This document shows positions 33,058 through 41,968 of a stretch of 64,000 nt of DNA, piece after piece. The notes beneath the pieces are model-generated. The model searched no databases. It was not told the DNA's origin and saw nothing but the letters and a program-made list of their open reading frames with translations. Numbering within the stretch: position 1 is the first letter of the stretch; every line of letters starts with the position of its first letter. Both the position numbers and the translations under genes were made by a program. Source of the stretch: Streptomyces sp. PH10-H1 (GTDB taxonomy: Bacteria; Actinomycetota; Actinomycetes; Streptomycetales; Streptomycetaceae); the NCBI RefSeq assembly GCF_030063355.1, contig NZ_JASISZ010000050.1:1-64000 (forward strand), read 5' to 3'.

Positions 33058-36000
33058 ATGTCTACGCAGCCTGCTTCCGCCTCCAGTGCCTCCGGCCAGC
33101 CCGGCCCCGCCACCCTCGCCGACCTGGGATCCCGTCTCTCCGCACTGTCGCTCCGCGACGAAGTGCGGCTCGGCCGCCGTCTCGAGGGCGCCCGCCGGAT
33201 CCGTAAGACCGAAGCCCGCGCGACGGTGCTGGCGGAGATCGCCGGCCAGATCGAGCAGGGCGAGGCGCGCGTGGAGCTCCGGCGCGCCGCCGTGCCCAAG
33301 ATCAGCTATCCCGAGCAGCTGCCGGTCAGCCAGCGCAAGGACGAGATCCTGGCGGCGGTCCGGGACCACCAGGTCGTGATCGTCGCGGGCGAGACCGGTT
33401 CGGGCAAGACCACCCAGATCCCGAAGATCTGCCTGGAACTGGGGCGCGGGGTGCGGGGGCTGATCGGCCATACCCAGCCCCGGCGTATCGCGGCCCGCAC
33501 CGTGGCGGACCGGATCGCGGAGGAGCTGAACACCCCGCTCGGCGAGGCCGTCGGCTGGAAGGTCCGCTTCACCGACCAGGTCGGCGACCGCACGCTGGTC
33601 AAACTGATGACCGACGGCATCATGCTCGCCGAGATCCAGACCGACCGCGAGCTGCTGCAGTACGACACGATCATCATCGACGAGGCGCACGAGCGCAGCC
33701 TCAACATCGACTTCATCCTGGGCTATCTCGCCCAGCTGCTCCCCCGCCGCCCCGACCTCAAGGTGATCATCACCTCGGCCACCATCGACCCGCAGCGCTT
33801 CTCGCGGCACTTCGCGGACGCCCCGGTCGTCGAGGTGAGCGGGCGGACGTTTCCGGTGGAGGTCCGCTACCGGCCGCTGCTCGCCGAAGAGGGCGACGAC
33901 GAGGACCGCGACCAGGTCACCGCGATCTGCGACGCGGTGGAGGAACTCCAGCGCGAGGGCCCCGGCGACATCCTGGTCTTCCTGTCGGGCGAACGTGAGA
34001 TCCGTGACACCGCGGACGCCCTCAACAAGCAGAACCTGCGCTCCACCGAGGTGCTGCCGCTGTACGCGCGGCTGTCGTCGGCCGAGCAGCACCGTGTCTT
34101 CCAGCAGCACGCCGGGCGCCGCGTCGTACTGGCCACGAACGTCGCCGAGACGTCTCTGACCGTGCCCGGCATCCGGTATGTCATCGACCCGGGCAATGCC
34201 CGTATCTCCCGCTACAGCCATCGCACCAAGGTGCAGCGGCTGCCGATCGAGGGGATCTCGCAGGCCAGCGCCAACCAGCGCAAGGGCCGTTGCGGGCGTA
34301 CCTCGGACGGCATCTGTGTGCGGCTGTATTCGGAGGAGGACTTCGAGTCCCGCCCGGAGTTCACCGACCCGGAGATCCTGCGGACCAACCTGGCGTCCGT
34401 CATCCTCCAGATGACGGCGGCCGGTCTCGGCGACATCGCCCGGTTCCCCTTCATCGACCCGCCGGACAGCCGCCACATCAAGGACGGCGTCCAGCTCCTG
34501 GAGGAGCTCGGCGCGCTCGACCCGAAGGAGAAGGATCACCAGAAGCGGCTGACGCCGCTGGGCCGCAAGCTGGCGCAGCTGCCGGTGGACCCGCGGCTGG
34601 CCAGGATGGTGCTGGAGGCCGACAAGAACGGCTGTGTCCGCGAGGTCATGGTGATCGCGGCGGCGCTGTCGATCCAGGACCCGCGTGAGCGGCCGGCGGA
34701 GAAGAAGCAGCAGTCGGACGAGAAGCACCGCCGCTTCGCCGACGAGACCAGCGACTTCCTGGCGTTCCTGAATCTGTGGCGCTATGTGCGCGAGCAGCAG
34801 AAGGAGCTCTCGTCGTCGGCCTTCCGCCGGATGTGCCGCAGCGAGTATCTGAACTATCTGCGGATCCGCGAGTGGCAGGACATCTACAGCCAGCTGCGTT
34901 CGGTGGCCAAGACGATGGGCATCCAGCTGGTCGAGGGCGACCACGCCGCTCCGGACTCGCAGCGGCTGCACACGTCGCTCTTGGCGGGGCTGCTGTCGCA
35001 CCTCGGCCTGAAGGACACGGACAAGAACGAGTACCTGGGCGCCAGGAGCGCCAAGTTCGCGATCTTCCCCGGCTCGGCTCTGTTCAAGAAGCCGCCGCGC
35101 TGGATCATGTCGGCGGAGCTGGTGGAGACCTCGCGGCTGTGGGCGCGGGTGAACGCGAAGATCGAGCCGGAGTGGGTCGAGCCGCTCGCGCAGCACCTGG
35201 TGAAGCGCACGTACAGCGAGCCGCACTGGGAGAAGGACCAGTCCGCGGTGATGGCGTTCGAGCGGGTGACGCTGTACGGCGTGCCGATCGTCGCGCAGCG
35301 CAAGGTCAACTACGGGCGGATCGACGCGGAGGTGTCGCGGGACCTGTTCATCCGCAACGCCCTGGTCGAGGGCGACTGGCGCACCCACCACCAGTTCTTC
35401 CACGACAACCGCAAGCTGCTGGGTGAGGTCGAGGAGCTGGAGCACCGGGCCCGGCGCCGGGACATCATGGTCGACGACGAGACGCTCTTCGACTTCTACG
35501 ATCAGAAGTTGCCGCAAGACGTCGTATCCGGCGCCCACTTCGACTCCTGGTGGAAGAAGAAGCACCGCGAGGAACCGGAACTGCTCAACTTCGAGCAGTC
35601 GATGCTGATCAACGAGGCGGCCCAGACCGTCACCAAGGACGACTATCCGGACTCCTGGCGCCAGGGCCGGCTCACGTTCAAGGTGACGTACCAGTTCGAA
35701 CCGGGCGCGGACGCGGACGGCGTGACCGTCCACATCCCGCTCCAGGTGCTCAACCAGGTCACCCCTGACGGCTTCGACTGGCAGATCCCCGGCCTGCGCG
35801 AGGAGGTCGTCACCGAGCTGATCCGCTCCCTCCCCAAACCGGTCCGCCGGCACTACGTACCCGCGCCGAACTACGCGAAGGCCTTCCTGGACCGGGTGGT
35901 GCCCGTCCAGGACCCGCTGCCCGACACCCTCGCCCGCGAGTTGCAGCGGATGGTCGGCGTCCGGGTGGACACCGCGGACTTCGACCTCGCCAAGGTCCCC

Positions 36001-37014
36001 GACCACCTCAAGATCACCTTCCGGGTGACCGACGAGCAGGGGCGCAAGCTCGCCGAGGACAAGGACCTGGAGGCGCTCACCCTCCGGCTCAAGCCGAAGA
36101 CCCGCGAGGTGATCTCCAAGGCCGCCGACGCGATCGGCATCGAGCAGCGCACCGGGCTGACGCAGTGGACCATCGGGAGCCTGCCGCGCACCTTCGAGAC
36201 CCGGCGTGGCGGCCAGCCCGTCAAGGCGTACCCGGCGCTGGTCGACGAGGGCGCCGGCGTCGCCGTACGGCTCTTCGACACCGAGGCCGAGCAGACCGCG
36301 GCGATGTGGCGAGGCACCCGCCGGCTGATCCTGCTCAACATCCCCTCGAACCCGTCGAAGTTCGCCCAGGGCCAGTTGAACAACGAGGCCAAGCTGGCGC
36401 TCTCGCGCAACCCGCACGGCAGTATCCAGGCGCTCTTCGACGACTGTGTGACCGCCGCCGCCGACAAGCTCATCGCCGACCACGGCGGTCCCGCCTGGGA
36501 CGAGGAATCATTCCGGAAGCTCTTCGACAAGGTGCGCGCCGATCTGGTCGAGGCGACCGTACGGACGGTCTCCCGGGTCCAGCAGGTGCTGGCCGCCTGG
36601 CAGGCCTGTGAGCGCCGTCTGAAGGCCACCACGAGCCTCGTCCTGGTCGCGAACCTCACGGACGTCAAGGAGCAGCTGGCGGCCCTCGTGCCCGCCGGTT
36701 TCGTCACGGCCACCGGTCTGCGGCGGCTGCCGGACCTCATGCGGTACCTGGTGGCGGTCGACCGCCGGCTCCAGCAGATGCCCACGAACGTCCAGCGGGA
36801 CACCATGCGCATGGAGAAGGTCCTGGAAATCCAGCGGGAGTACGCGGAGCTGCTGGCCGCGCAGCCGGGCGGGCGCCCGGTTCCGGACAAGGTTCGGGAC
36901 ATTCGCTGGTTGATCGAGGAGCTGCGCGTCAGCTACTTCGCGCATGCGCTGGGCACCTCCCAGCCGGTCTCCGACAAGCGCATCTTCAAGGTGCTGGACG
37001 AGGCCTGGGGCTGA
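33058..37014 (+). CDS. hrpA: ATP-dependent RNA helicase HrpA
   Basis: This 1318-residue DEAH-box helicase of the HrpA/Prp2-like family starts at the ATG at 33058 after GGGGG. Motif I is GETGSGKTTQIPK near residue 114, the DEAH box sits in IIIDEAHERS near 205, and SATIDP, NVAETSLTVPGIRYVID and QRKGRCGRTSDG complete the core (motifs III-VI). Winged-helix, HA2 and OB domains follow at about 470-700, then a long HrpA-specific DUF3418 C-terminal half (EGDWRTHHQFFHDN; LEHRARRRDIMVDDETLFDF). It remodels RNA, probably in mRNA processing or rescue of stalled ribosomes. Full length fits the family. It is flanked by identical tRNA-Asp genes. Confidence 0.95.
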   Translation: MSTQPASASSASGQPGPATLADLGSRLSALSLRDEVRLGRRLEGARRIRKTEARATVLAEIAGQIEQGEARVELRRAAVPKISYPEQLPVSQRKDEILAAVRDHQVVIVAGETGSGKTTQIPKICLELGRGVRGLIGHTQPRRIAARTVADRIAEELNTPLGEAVGWKVRFTDQVGDRTLVKLMTDGIMLAEIQTDRELLQYDTIIIDEAHERSLNIDFILGYLAQLLPRRPDLKVIITSATIDPQRFSRHFADAPVVEVSGRTFPVEVRYRPLLAEEGDDEDRDQVTAICDAVEELQREGPGDILVFLSGEREIRDTADALNKQNLRSTEVLPLYARLSSAEQHRVFQQHAGRRVVLATNVAETSLTVPGIRYVIDPGNARISRYSHRTKVQRLPIEGISQASANQRKGRCGRTSDGICVRLYSEEDFESRPEFTDPEILRTNLASVILQMTAAGLGDIARFPFIDPPDSRHIKDGVQLLEELGALDPKEKDHQKRLTPLGRKLAQLPVDPRLARMVLEADKNGCVREVMVIAAALSIQDPRERPAEKKQQSDEKHRRFADETSDFLAFLNLWRYVREQQKELSSSAFRRMCRSEYLNYLRIREWQDIYSQLRSVAKTMGIQLVEGDHAAPDSQRLHTSLLAGLLSHLGLKDTDKNEYLGARSAKFAIFPGSALFKKPPRWIMSAELVETSRLWARVNAKIEPEWVEPLAQHLVKRTYSEPHWEKDQSAVMAFERVTLYGVPIVAQRKVNYGRIDAEVSRDLFIRNALVEGDWRTHHQFFHDNRKLLGEVEELEHRARRRDIMVDDETLFDFYDQKLPQDVVSGAHFDSWWKKKHREEPELLNFEQSMLINEAAQTVTKDDYPDSWRQGRLTFKVTYQFEPGADADGVTVHIPLQVLNQVTPDGFDWQIPGLREEVVTELIRSLPKPVRRHYVPAPNYAKAFLDRVVPVQDPLPDTLARELQRMVGVRVDTADFDLAKVPDHLKITFRVTDEQGRKLAEDKDLEALTLRLKPKTREVISKAADAIGIEQRTGLTQWTIGSLPRTFETRRGGQPVKAYPALVDEGAGVAVRLFDTEAEQTAAMWRGTRRLILLNIPSNPSKFAQGQLNNEAKLALSRNPHGSIQALFDDCVTAAADKLIADHGGPAWDEESFRKLFDKVRADLVEATVRTVSRVQQVLAAWQACERRLKATTSLVLVANLTDVKEQLAALVPAGFVTATGLRRLPDLMRYLVAVDRRLQQMPTNVQRDTMRMEKVLEIQREYAELLAAQPGGRPVPDKVRDIRWLIEELRVSYFAHALGTSQPVSDKRIFKVLDEAWG

Positions 37015-37162
37015 CCGGAGGGTCGGTCCCGGCGGTCGGCGAGGCGGCTGTGGACCGGCCGTCGGCCGCCCCGCGGCCGTGCCGCCGAACGGGTTCGACC
37101 CCACCCCCTGACCTGCTGTACAGTCTCTCTCGCAGCGCAGGAAGTTCGGCGCCGCACAGCTT

Positions 37163-37237
37163 GGTCCTGTGGAGCAGTTTGGAGTGCTCGCCACCCTGTC
37201 AAGGTGGAGGCCGCGGGTTCAAATCCCGTCAGGACCG
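37163..37237 (+). tRNA. tRNA-Asp (anticodon GUC), second copy
   Basis: A 75-base cloverleaf identical in every base to the tRNA-Asp at 32812-32886, including the GTC anticodon. The flanking sequences differ within a few bases, so this is a duplicate tRNA gene and not a larger repeat. Confidence 0.95.
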
Positions 37238-37245
37238 CATCAGAT

Positions 37246-37280
37246 ACGACCCGGATCCCTTGAGGATCCGGGTCGTTTTC
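37246..37280 (+). terminator. intrinsic terminator after tRNA-Asp
   Basis: A 13-bp perfect stem (arms 37246-37258 and 37264-37276, CTTGA loop), followed by TTTC, begins nine bases after the tRNA. It is one of the few terminators here with a U tract. Confidence 0.85.
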
Positions 37281-37375
37281 GTTGTGGCGCGACCTCGCGG
37301 GTCCCCGTGATCGCCCCGTTTCCAGGGCTGTGCGCGGTCTTGACGCGCCCCAACGGGCGCCGGTACGCCTGCGGT

Positions 37376-37558
37376 ATGACGGTGACTCCCAGGCACGAGA
37401 CGCGGGCGCTGCTGCGCGCCCATCTGGCGGCCGCTGCGGGGAACGGGCACCTCACCCGGCACTGCGTCACCTGCCACCGCCTGCTGCGGCTGGCGCTCCT
37501 GAAGCCGGAAACCCCATTACCCCAAGGGTCTGAGCAGCCACAAGAGCGGTGCATGTGA
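37376..37558 (+). CDS. small DUF6274-like protein
   Basis: The protein has 60 residues and begins MTVTPRHETRALLRAHLAAA. A short HLTRHCVTCHRLLRLA block has a CxxC and histidines and may bind zinc. I recall proteins with this pattern as DUF6274, conserved near bldC in streptomycetes. The ATG at 37376 is used; the longer frame through the tRNA-Asp is an artefact. Function is unknown. Confidence 0.72.
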   Translation: MTVTPRHETRALLRAHLAAAAGNGHLTRHCVTCHRLLRLALLKPETPLPQGSEQPQERCM

Positions 37559-37962
37559 CGGGCGTCACCCAAAGATTTCCGGAACTCGGGGAACCCGGTG
37601 CCTTTTTGAGGGGTGTCAATTTAATATGTGCAATTGCACGTGCGGCCGATCCGCCGCCAGTTGACGTCGGCTGCTGCCGACAGGTCACCGCAAGATGCTC
37701 ACAAGACCCCACAGCGGCACACCCGCGACCCCCCGCAACGAGCCGCAACGGGCGCGCAGCCGGCCCACCGGAACTCCTCCGAGAGCCCGCAAAGCCCCAC
37801 AACGCCCCCTGGGGGCACAAAAAAGATCGCATCGGACCCGGCGGAGTCCGATGCGATCTCTGTGTCCGTGAGGCGCCCTGATGGGGGCAGGGAGCCCGTG
37901 GAGCGGGTGACTTATGGGGTGGGGGCCCCACAAGACGCCCCTTTAGGGCGTGTCAGGGCTAG
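37559..37962. other. intergenic region with AT-rich patch and palindrome before bldC
   Basis: These 400 bases lie between the DUF6274-like gene and the bldC stop. Bases 37600-37640 are sharply AT-rich for this genome and end in a perfect 12-bp palindrome, GTGCAATTGCAC (37628-37639). A small hairpin, ACGCCC-CTTTA-GGGCGT, sits at about 37935-37951 just past the bldC stop. No open frame with convincing codon use is present. The patch could be a promoter or operator for a short or non-coding transcript. Confidence 0.45.
37824..37859 (-). terminator. intrinsic terminator downstream of bldC
   Basis: A perfect 14-bp stem (arms 37824-37837 and 37846-37859, 8-base loop) is followed on the minus strand by T6 (complement of the A run at 37818-37824), about 100 bases past the bldC stop. 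It is a classic intrinsic terminator for minus-strand transcripts. Confidence 0.8.
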
Positions 37963-38169
37963 TCAGGCCTCGCTGCGCTGCTGCGGAATGCCCGCCAGAA
38001 GTGCGCGGACCTCCGCCTCGCGGTAGCGGCGGTGCCCGCCGAGCGTGCGGATGGACGTGAGCTTCCCAGCCTTGGCCCAGCGCGTGACCGTCTTCGGGTC
38101 CACGCGGAACATCGTGGCGACCTCAGCGGGGGTCAGCAGCGGCTCGGCATCAGGGGTGCGAGCGGTCAT
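37963..38169 (-). CDS. bldC: developmental regulator BldC
   Basis: This 68-residue MerR-like winged-helix protein begins MTARTPDAEPLLTPAEVATM, with the recognition region FRVDPKTVTRWAKAGKLTSI and wing RTLGGHRRYREAEV. It has the full length of BldC, which lacks the MerR effector domain. BldC binds direct repeats cooperatively and holds back sporulation genes, so that vegetative growth persists before aerial development. The ATG at 38169 is supported by the family length and an upstream GAGG. Its setting near vdh and hrpA agrees with the S. coelicolor order I remember. Confidence 0.96.
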   Translation of the reverse strand: MTARTPDAEPLLTPAEVATMFRVDPKTVTRWAKAGKLTSIRTLGGHRRYREAEVRALLAGIPQQRSEA

Positions 38170-38695
38170 GAGCGGCCTCCTCGAGAGAACCGAACCAGCG
38201 CGGTTCTTCCTCTAAATTCTGCACCTTGACCCGTGTTGCCCGAAATGGCGGACGCGGGCCGAGTCGGTAATAGGACGAACGGCTTGTCCTCGGCACTACA
38301 ACTACACCATCCGTCCAGCCTCGTCGGCCAAACCGATGGAATTGCCCTCTCAGGGGTTCAAGCTCTACGGAAGCCGATGGACCATGCCATAACGGACAGT
38401 CACGCCAACGTGACGATCAGTCACAGTATGATCAGCAGCCCCATCCCCGCCTCAAGATGTGCAATACCAGACAATCCGCCCATTGCTGGACGGAACAAGC
38501 TCTTCCAGGACTCGTTGTCCTATATTGGCACGACCGGTGGGGATGTCTGCAAGAGTCCTGATACGTGCTCTCCGTCACGCTTGAGCCAATGGCCCGGATC
38601 GGGACCATGGTTCCGGGGTCTCAGGAGCGGACCTGACGCCGGCCTCGCACCGCTCCGGCAGTGGTCCCCGGCGCCGGCCCGACGGCGCCCCGGCG
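38170..38695. other. bldC promoter region and non-coding spacer
   Basis: These 525 bases separate bldC from the next minus-strand gene's 3' end. The part from 38170 to 38560 is less GC-rich than average and should contain the bldC promoter on the minus strand. The stretch AGTCACGCCAACGTGACGATCAGTCACAGT around 38398-38427 repeats AGTCAC and GTGAC in both orientations and may bind a regulator. The open frame at 38233-38742 has no coding character. Confidence 0.45.
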
Positions 38696-39541
38696 TCAGC
38701 TCGCGAACTGCAGCTCGCGGATCGTCCGCCAGCGCTCGGTGAGCCGCTCGTACGCCTCGGCGGCCGCCGCCCCCGCCCCGTCCTTGAGCGCCGCCAGTCC
38801 CTCGGCCACATCGGCGGCCGACCGGTCCTCCGCGAGATCGGCCTCGGGGATGGCGTGCACCAGGCCGCCGTAGTCCAGCTCGACCAGGGAGCGCGGGTGG
38901 AACTCCTCCAGCCACCGGCCCACGTCGATCAGCCCGTCGATCAGCGGGCCGTCCTCCAGCGCGTCCTTGAGCACCCGCAGCGAGCGCGCCACCCGGCGCC
39001 TGGCCTGCACCATGGGCGTCCGGTACCGCATCAGCGGCTCCTTGGCCTCGCCGAGGCCGGCCGGCTCGTACTCGCGCTCGTCATCGCCGAAGAGCGCGAA
39101 CCAGCGCACCGGAACGTGCCAGGTCGCGGAGCGGATCCACGGCCGCGCGTCCGGGTTGCGCTCCCGCCACGCCTCGTAGTCCGCCGCCGTCTGGGCGCGG
39201 ACCACGGCGGGCAGCACGGCGTCCAGCACCGTCTCCGGAAGCTGCTCGGTGAGGGCGTCCAGCGCAAGCCAGCCGCGCAGCCGGGTACGCCAGGGGCAGA
39301 TGTGCGTCACGCCGTTGACGACGGCCACGAAAGCGTCGCGGCTCTCGTGCACCGGGACCGCGACCGGCGGTACCGGCAGCAGATCCGCGAGCGACTGCCG
39401 CAGTTCGTCCTGTGCGGTCCGCGTCGCACCCGCGGCCGCGTAGCGGTACCAGTGGGTGCGTTCGGGCTCGGGGAACGCCGCCAGCGGCTCGTAGACCCGC
39501 AGATACGCCGCGTACGGGACCCGCACCGATGACAAGCCCAC
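38696..39541 (-). CDS. conserved hypothetical protein next to vdh
   Basis: This 281-residue soluble protein starts at the GTG at 39541, six bases after GAGGGAG; the frame extends 142 codons further upstream but that part is Arg/Pro-rich noise. The sequence is Trp/Arg-rich (VPYAAYLRVYEPLAAFPEPE; RTHWYRYAAAG; ATWHVPVRWFALFGDDEREY) and ends in a helical region. No catalytic or binding motif is recognised. A gene of this type lies between vdh and bldC in other streptomycetes as far as I recall, so it is probably core but unstudied. Confidence 0.8.
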   Translation of the reverse strand: MGLSSVRVPYAAYLRVYEPLAAFPEPERTHWYRYAAAGATRTAQDELRQSLADLLPVPPVAVPVHESRDAFVAVVNGVTHICPWRTRLRGWLALDALTEQLPETVLDAVLPAVVRAQTAADYEAWRERNPDARPWIRSATWHVPVRWFALFGDDEREYEPAGLGEAKEPLMRYRTPMVQARRRVARSLRVLKDALEDGPLIDGLIDVGRWLEEFHPRSLVELDYGGLVHAIPEADLAEDRSAADVAEGLAALKDGAGAAAAEAYERLTERWRTIRELQFAS

Positions 39542-40035
39542 ACCCGCTCCCTCGTGACCGCCTCGCCCCCGAATCGTCCCACGCCCCGGCCCGCCGCGGG
39601 GGTGATCCACAGCACTGGGGCCTGTCCGGCGGATCATGGGCGGTCCAGGCGTCGTCTGGTGCGGTGCCTCGCAAGGCGCCGGAGCACCCGCATACCGGTT
39701 GTATTCGGGTGTTTCGGTAACGCAGCGAGGGGCCGTGCCGGGCGGCGAAAGGGCCGTTCGTGATCCGCCGGACATCCGCGGGCGTTGCGCAGTGGAGGGC
39801 GCGCGGGATCCGCAGGCGTTGCACGAGCCTTCGGCGGGCGTACGGCGGCCCGTTGGCGGGCGTTCCGCGGGCGATTCGGCCACCCGGCGGGATGTCCCGC
39901 CCGCGGTCCCCGGTCGGTTGGCGGTCGGCTGGACCGGCCCTGCGCACGTCCGGGCCCCGGCGGGCAATACGCTTGCGCCAACCGGCCCTCCCCACCCGCA
40001 TGGAGGGCAACCTCTGGACTGCAGGAGTCACCACC
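39542..40035. other. divergent promoter region upstream of vdh
   Basis: These 490 bases lie between the divergent hypothetical gene and vdh. They contain several in-frame codons with GC bias but no start signals, so I see no gene. The region 39700-39800 carries repeated GCGGGCGT-like words. The vdh ribosome site AGGAG is at 40023-40027. Confidence 0.4.
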
Positions 40036-41148
40036 GTGACCGACGTTCTTCAGACTTCCAGCGTCGTCTCCAAACTGTTCCGGTCGGAACAGGGCGGGCA
40101 CGAGCAAGTCGTCTTCTGCCAGGACCGTGCCAGCGGCCTCAGGGCCGTCATCGCGCTCCACTCCACCGCGCTGGGCCCCGCCCTGGGCGGTACCCGCTTC
40201 TACGACTACGCGACCGACGACGAGGCCGCCCTCGACGCCCTCAACCTCTCCCGCGGCATGTCGTACAAGAACGCTCTCGCCGGGCTCGACCACGGCGGCG
40301 GCAAGGCCGTGATCATCGGTGATCCGGACGCGATCAAGACCGAAGAACTCCTGCTCGCCTACGGTCGCTTCGTGGCCTCACTCGGCGGCCGTTACGTCAC
40401 CGCCTGCGATGTCGGCACCTACGTCGCCGACATGGACGTCGTGGCCCGCGAGAACCGCTGGACGACCGGCCGCTCCCCCGAGAACGGCGGCGCCGGCGAC
40501 TCCTCGGTGCTGACCGCCTTCGGCGTCTTCCAGGGCATGCGCGCCGCCGCGCGCACCCAGTGGGGCGAGCCCACGCTGCGCGGCCGCCGGGTCGGCATCG
40601 CCGGCGTCGGCAAGGTCGGCCACCACCTCGTGGAGCACCTGATCGAGGACGGCGCCGAGGTCGTGATCACCGACGTTCGCGCCGACGCCGTCGACCGGAT
40701 CCGCGCCCGTCACCCGCAGATCACCGCCGTCACCGACGCTGACGTCCTGATCCGCACCCCGCTCGACGTCTACGCGCCCTGCGCGCTGGGCGGCGCGCTG
40801 AACGACGAGACCGTGCCGGCCCTCACCGCCACCATCGTGTGCGGCGCGGCCAACAACCAGCTCGCCCACCCGGGCGTCGAGAAGGACCTCGCCGATCGCG
40901 GAATCCTCTACGCGCCCGACTACGTGGTGAACGCCGGTGGCGTGATCCAGGTCGCGGATGAGCTGCACGGCTTCGACTTCGACCGGGCCAAGGCCAAGGC
41001 GACGAAGATTTTCGACACCACCGCCGCCATTTTCGACCGCGCCAGGACCGACGGCATCCCGCCGGCCGCCGCCGCCGACCGCCTCGCCGAGCAGCGCATC
41101 GCCGACCGCACCCCGGCCGCCGACTGGCTGCGCCCCGAGGCCGGCTGA
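40036..41148 (+). CDS. vdh: valine (leucine-type) dehydrogenase
   Basis: This 370-residue NAD-dependent branched-chain amino-acid dehydrogenase starts at the GTG at 40036 after GCAGGAG. It deaminates valine, leucine and isoleucine to 2-oxo acids, feeding acyl-CoA precursors to polyketides and fatty acids. The glycine-rich active-site loop with the catalytic lysine is visible as MSYKNALAGLDHGGGKAVI near residue 85. The Rossmann site is GVGKVGHHLVEHLIEDGAE near residue 193, and GAANNQLA follows near residue 275. The length matches the characterised S. coelicolor Vdh. The C-terminal DRTPAADWLRPEAG is short and variable. Confidence 0.94.
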   Translation: MTDVLQTSSVVSKLFRSEQGGHEQVVFCQDRASGLRAVIALHSTALGPALGGTRFYDYATDDEAALDALNLSRGMSYKNALAGLDHGGGKAVIIGDPDAIKTEELLLAYGRFVASLGGRYVTACDVGTYVADMDVVARENRWTTGRSPENGGAGDSSVLTAFGVFQGMRAAARTQWGEPTLRGRRVGIAGVGKVGHHLVEHLIEDGAEVVITDVRADAVDRIRARHPQITAVTDADVLIRTPLDVYAPCALGGALNDETVPALTATIVCGAANNQLAHPGVEKDLADRGILYAPDYVVNAGGVIQVADELHGFDFDRAKAKATKIFDTTAAIFDRARTDGIPPAAAADRLAEQRIADRTPAADWLRPEAG

Positions 41149-41626
41149 TCCCGGAGGCGGCGTGATCCCCGGGACAGGCTGATTCCAGCCACTTGCCGGC
41201 CGGTCGCCCGCCGCTCACCTGCTGTCCGGCGGGCGGTCACCTGCCCCGGGGCGGGCGACGGCCGCCGGGTCCCTAGGTGGTCGCCGCCGGGTCCGCTCGG
41301 TGGTCGCCGCCGGACCCGGTCGGTGCCGGCAGCGGTCACCGAGCGGACCGGCTCGGTAACCGCTTCCAGGTTCGCTCAGTGACCGAACGCACGACGCGAT
41401 AGCAAGTTCGCGCTAGAACCGGTTAAAATCACGGCTGACCAGCCAGGACAGGGTTCGATTCGGCTCCCGCTCCGACGCGCGTCGTGCGGGCGACGTACCG
41501 TGCGGCTCCGGAAGCAGGTACCGTTGAAGCTCTACGGACCGGTCTCTCTCCTGAGAGACCGCTCCGATTCATGAACGCGTGTCAAGACTCGGGGCCATCG
41601 AGCCCCGCCGTTGAGGGGGTCGAGCC
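41149..41626. other. intergenic region upstream of the DUF3073 gene
   Basis: The 478 bases between vdh and the DUF3073 gene hold no supported gene. A direct repeat, GGTGGTCGCCGCCGG, occurs at about 41276 and 41300. An AT-containing stretch around 41400-41440 (AGAACCGGTTAAAATCACGG) is a likely promoter area. CTCTCTCCTGAGAGACC at 41545-41561 is a small inverted repeat. Confidence 0.4.
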
Positions 41627-41881
41627 ATGGGGCGCGGCCGGGCCAAGGCCAAGCAGACGAAGGTCGCCCGCCAGCTGAAGTACAACAGCGGCGGAACAGA
41701 TCTCACACGTCTGGCCGACGAGCTGGGCGCATCGTCACCACTTCCGGTACTTCCGCCGGAGCCTGTTGTGGACGATGACGACGAGAACGACGACGACCCG
41801 TACGCTCAGTACGCGAGTCGTTACAACGATGACGACGAGGACGAGGACTCCGAGCCCTCTCCGCAACGTCGTCACTCTTGA
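41627..41881 (+). CDS. DUF3073 protein
   Basis: This 84-residue protein is basic at the start and highly acidic at the end. The N-terminus MGRGRAKAKQTKVARQLKYN is the DUF3073 signature. The middle LADELG is followed by a run of Asp/Glu (DDDDENDDDPYAQYASRY). It is conserved across actinobacteria and is often strongly expressed, with no established function. The two oppositely charged halves suggest a nucleic-acid- or protein-binding role. ATG follows TTGAGGGGGT. It is convergent with purM across a terminator. Confidence 0.93.
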   Translation: MGRGRAKAKQTKVARQLKYNSGGTDLTRLADELGASSPLPVLPPEPVVDDDDENDDDPYAQYASRYNDDDEDEDSEPSPQRRHS

Positions 41882-41897
41882 CGCTGCACTTCTACAG

Positions 41898-41930
41898 ACC
41901 CGGTCCGGGGCCCGCCCCGGACCGGGTTTC
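41898..41930 (+). terminator. terminator between DUF3073 gene and purM
   Basis: A 13-bp perfect stem (arms 41898-41910 and 41915-41927, CCCG loop), followed by TTC, separates the convergent DUF3073 and purM genes. It can serve both directions. Confidence 0.78.
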
Positions 41931-41968
41931 GTCATGGCCCGCGACGCCCCGGCGCGCGGACCCGCTGT

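Noticed and set aside
32902..36483. A 1193-codon open frame antisense to hrpA
   Set aside because: It is the complement shadow of a GC-rich gene: Val/Leu/Arg/Asp/His-rich with no domain, and it crosses tRNA-Phe and a terminator. hrpA on the other strand has all its motifs.
32812..37237. Integrated element with tRNA-Asp att sites
   Set aside because: The repeats are complete tRNA genes, the content between is hrpA and tRNA-Phe, and no integrase or excisionase is present.
38233..38742. 169-codon open frame upstream of bldC
   Set aside because: The composition is not protein-like, there is no ribosome site, and the frame overlaps the next gene's 3' end.
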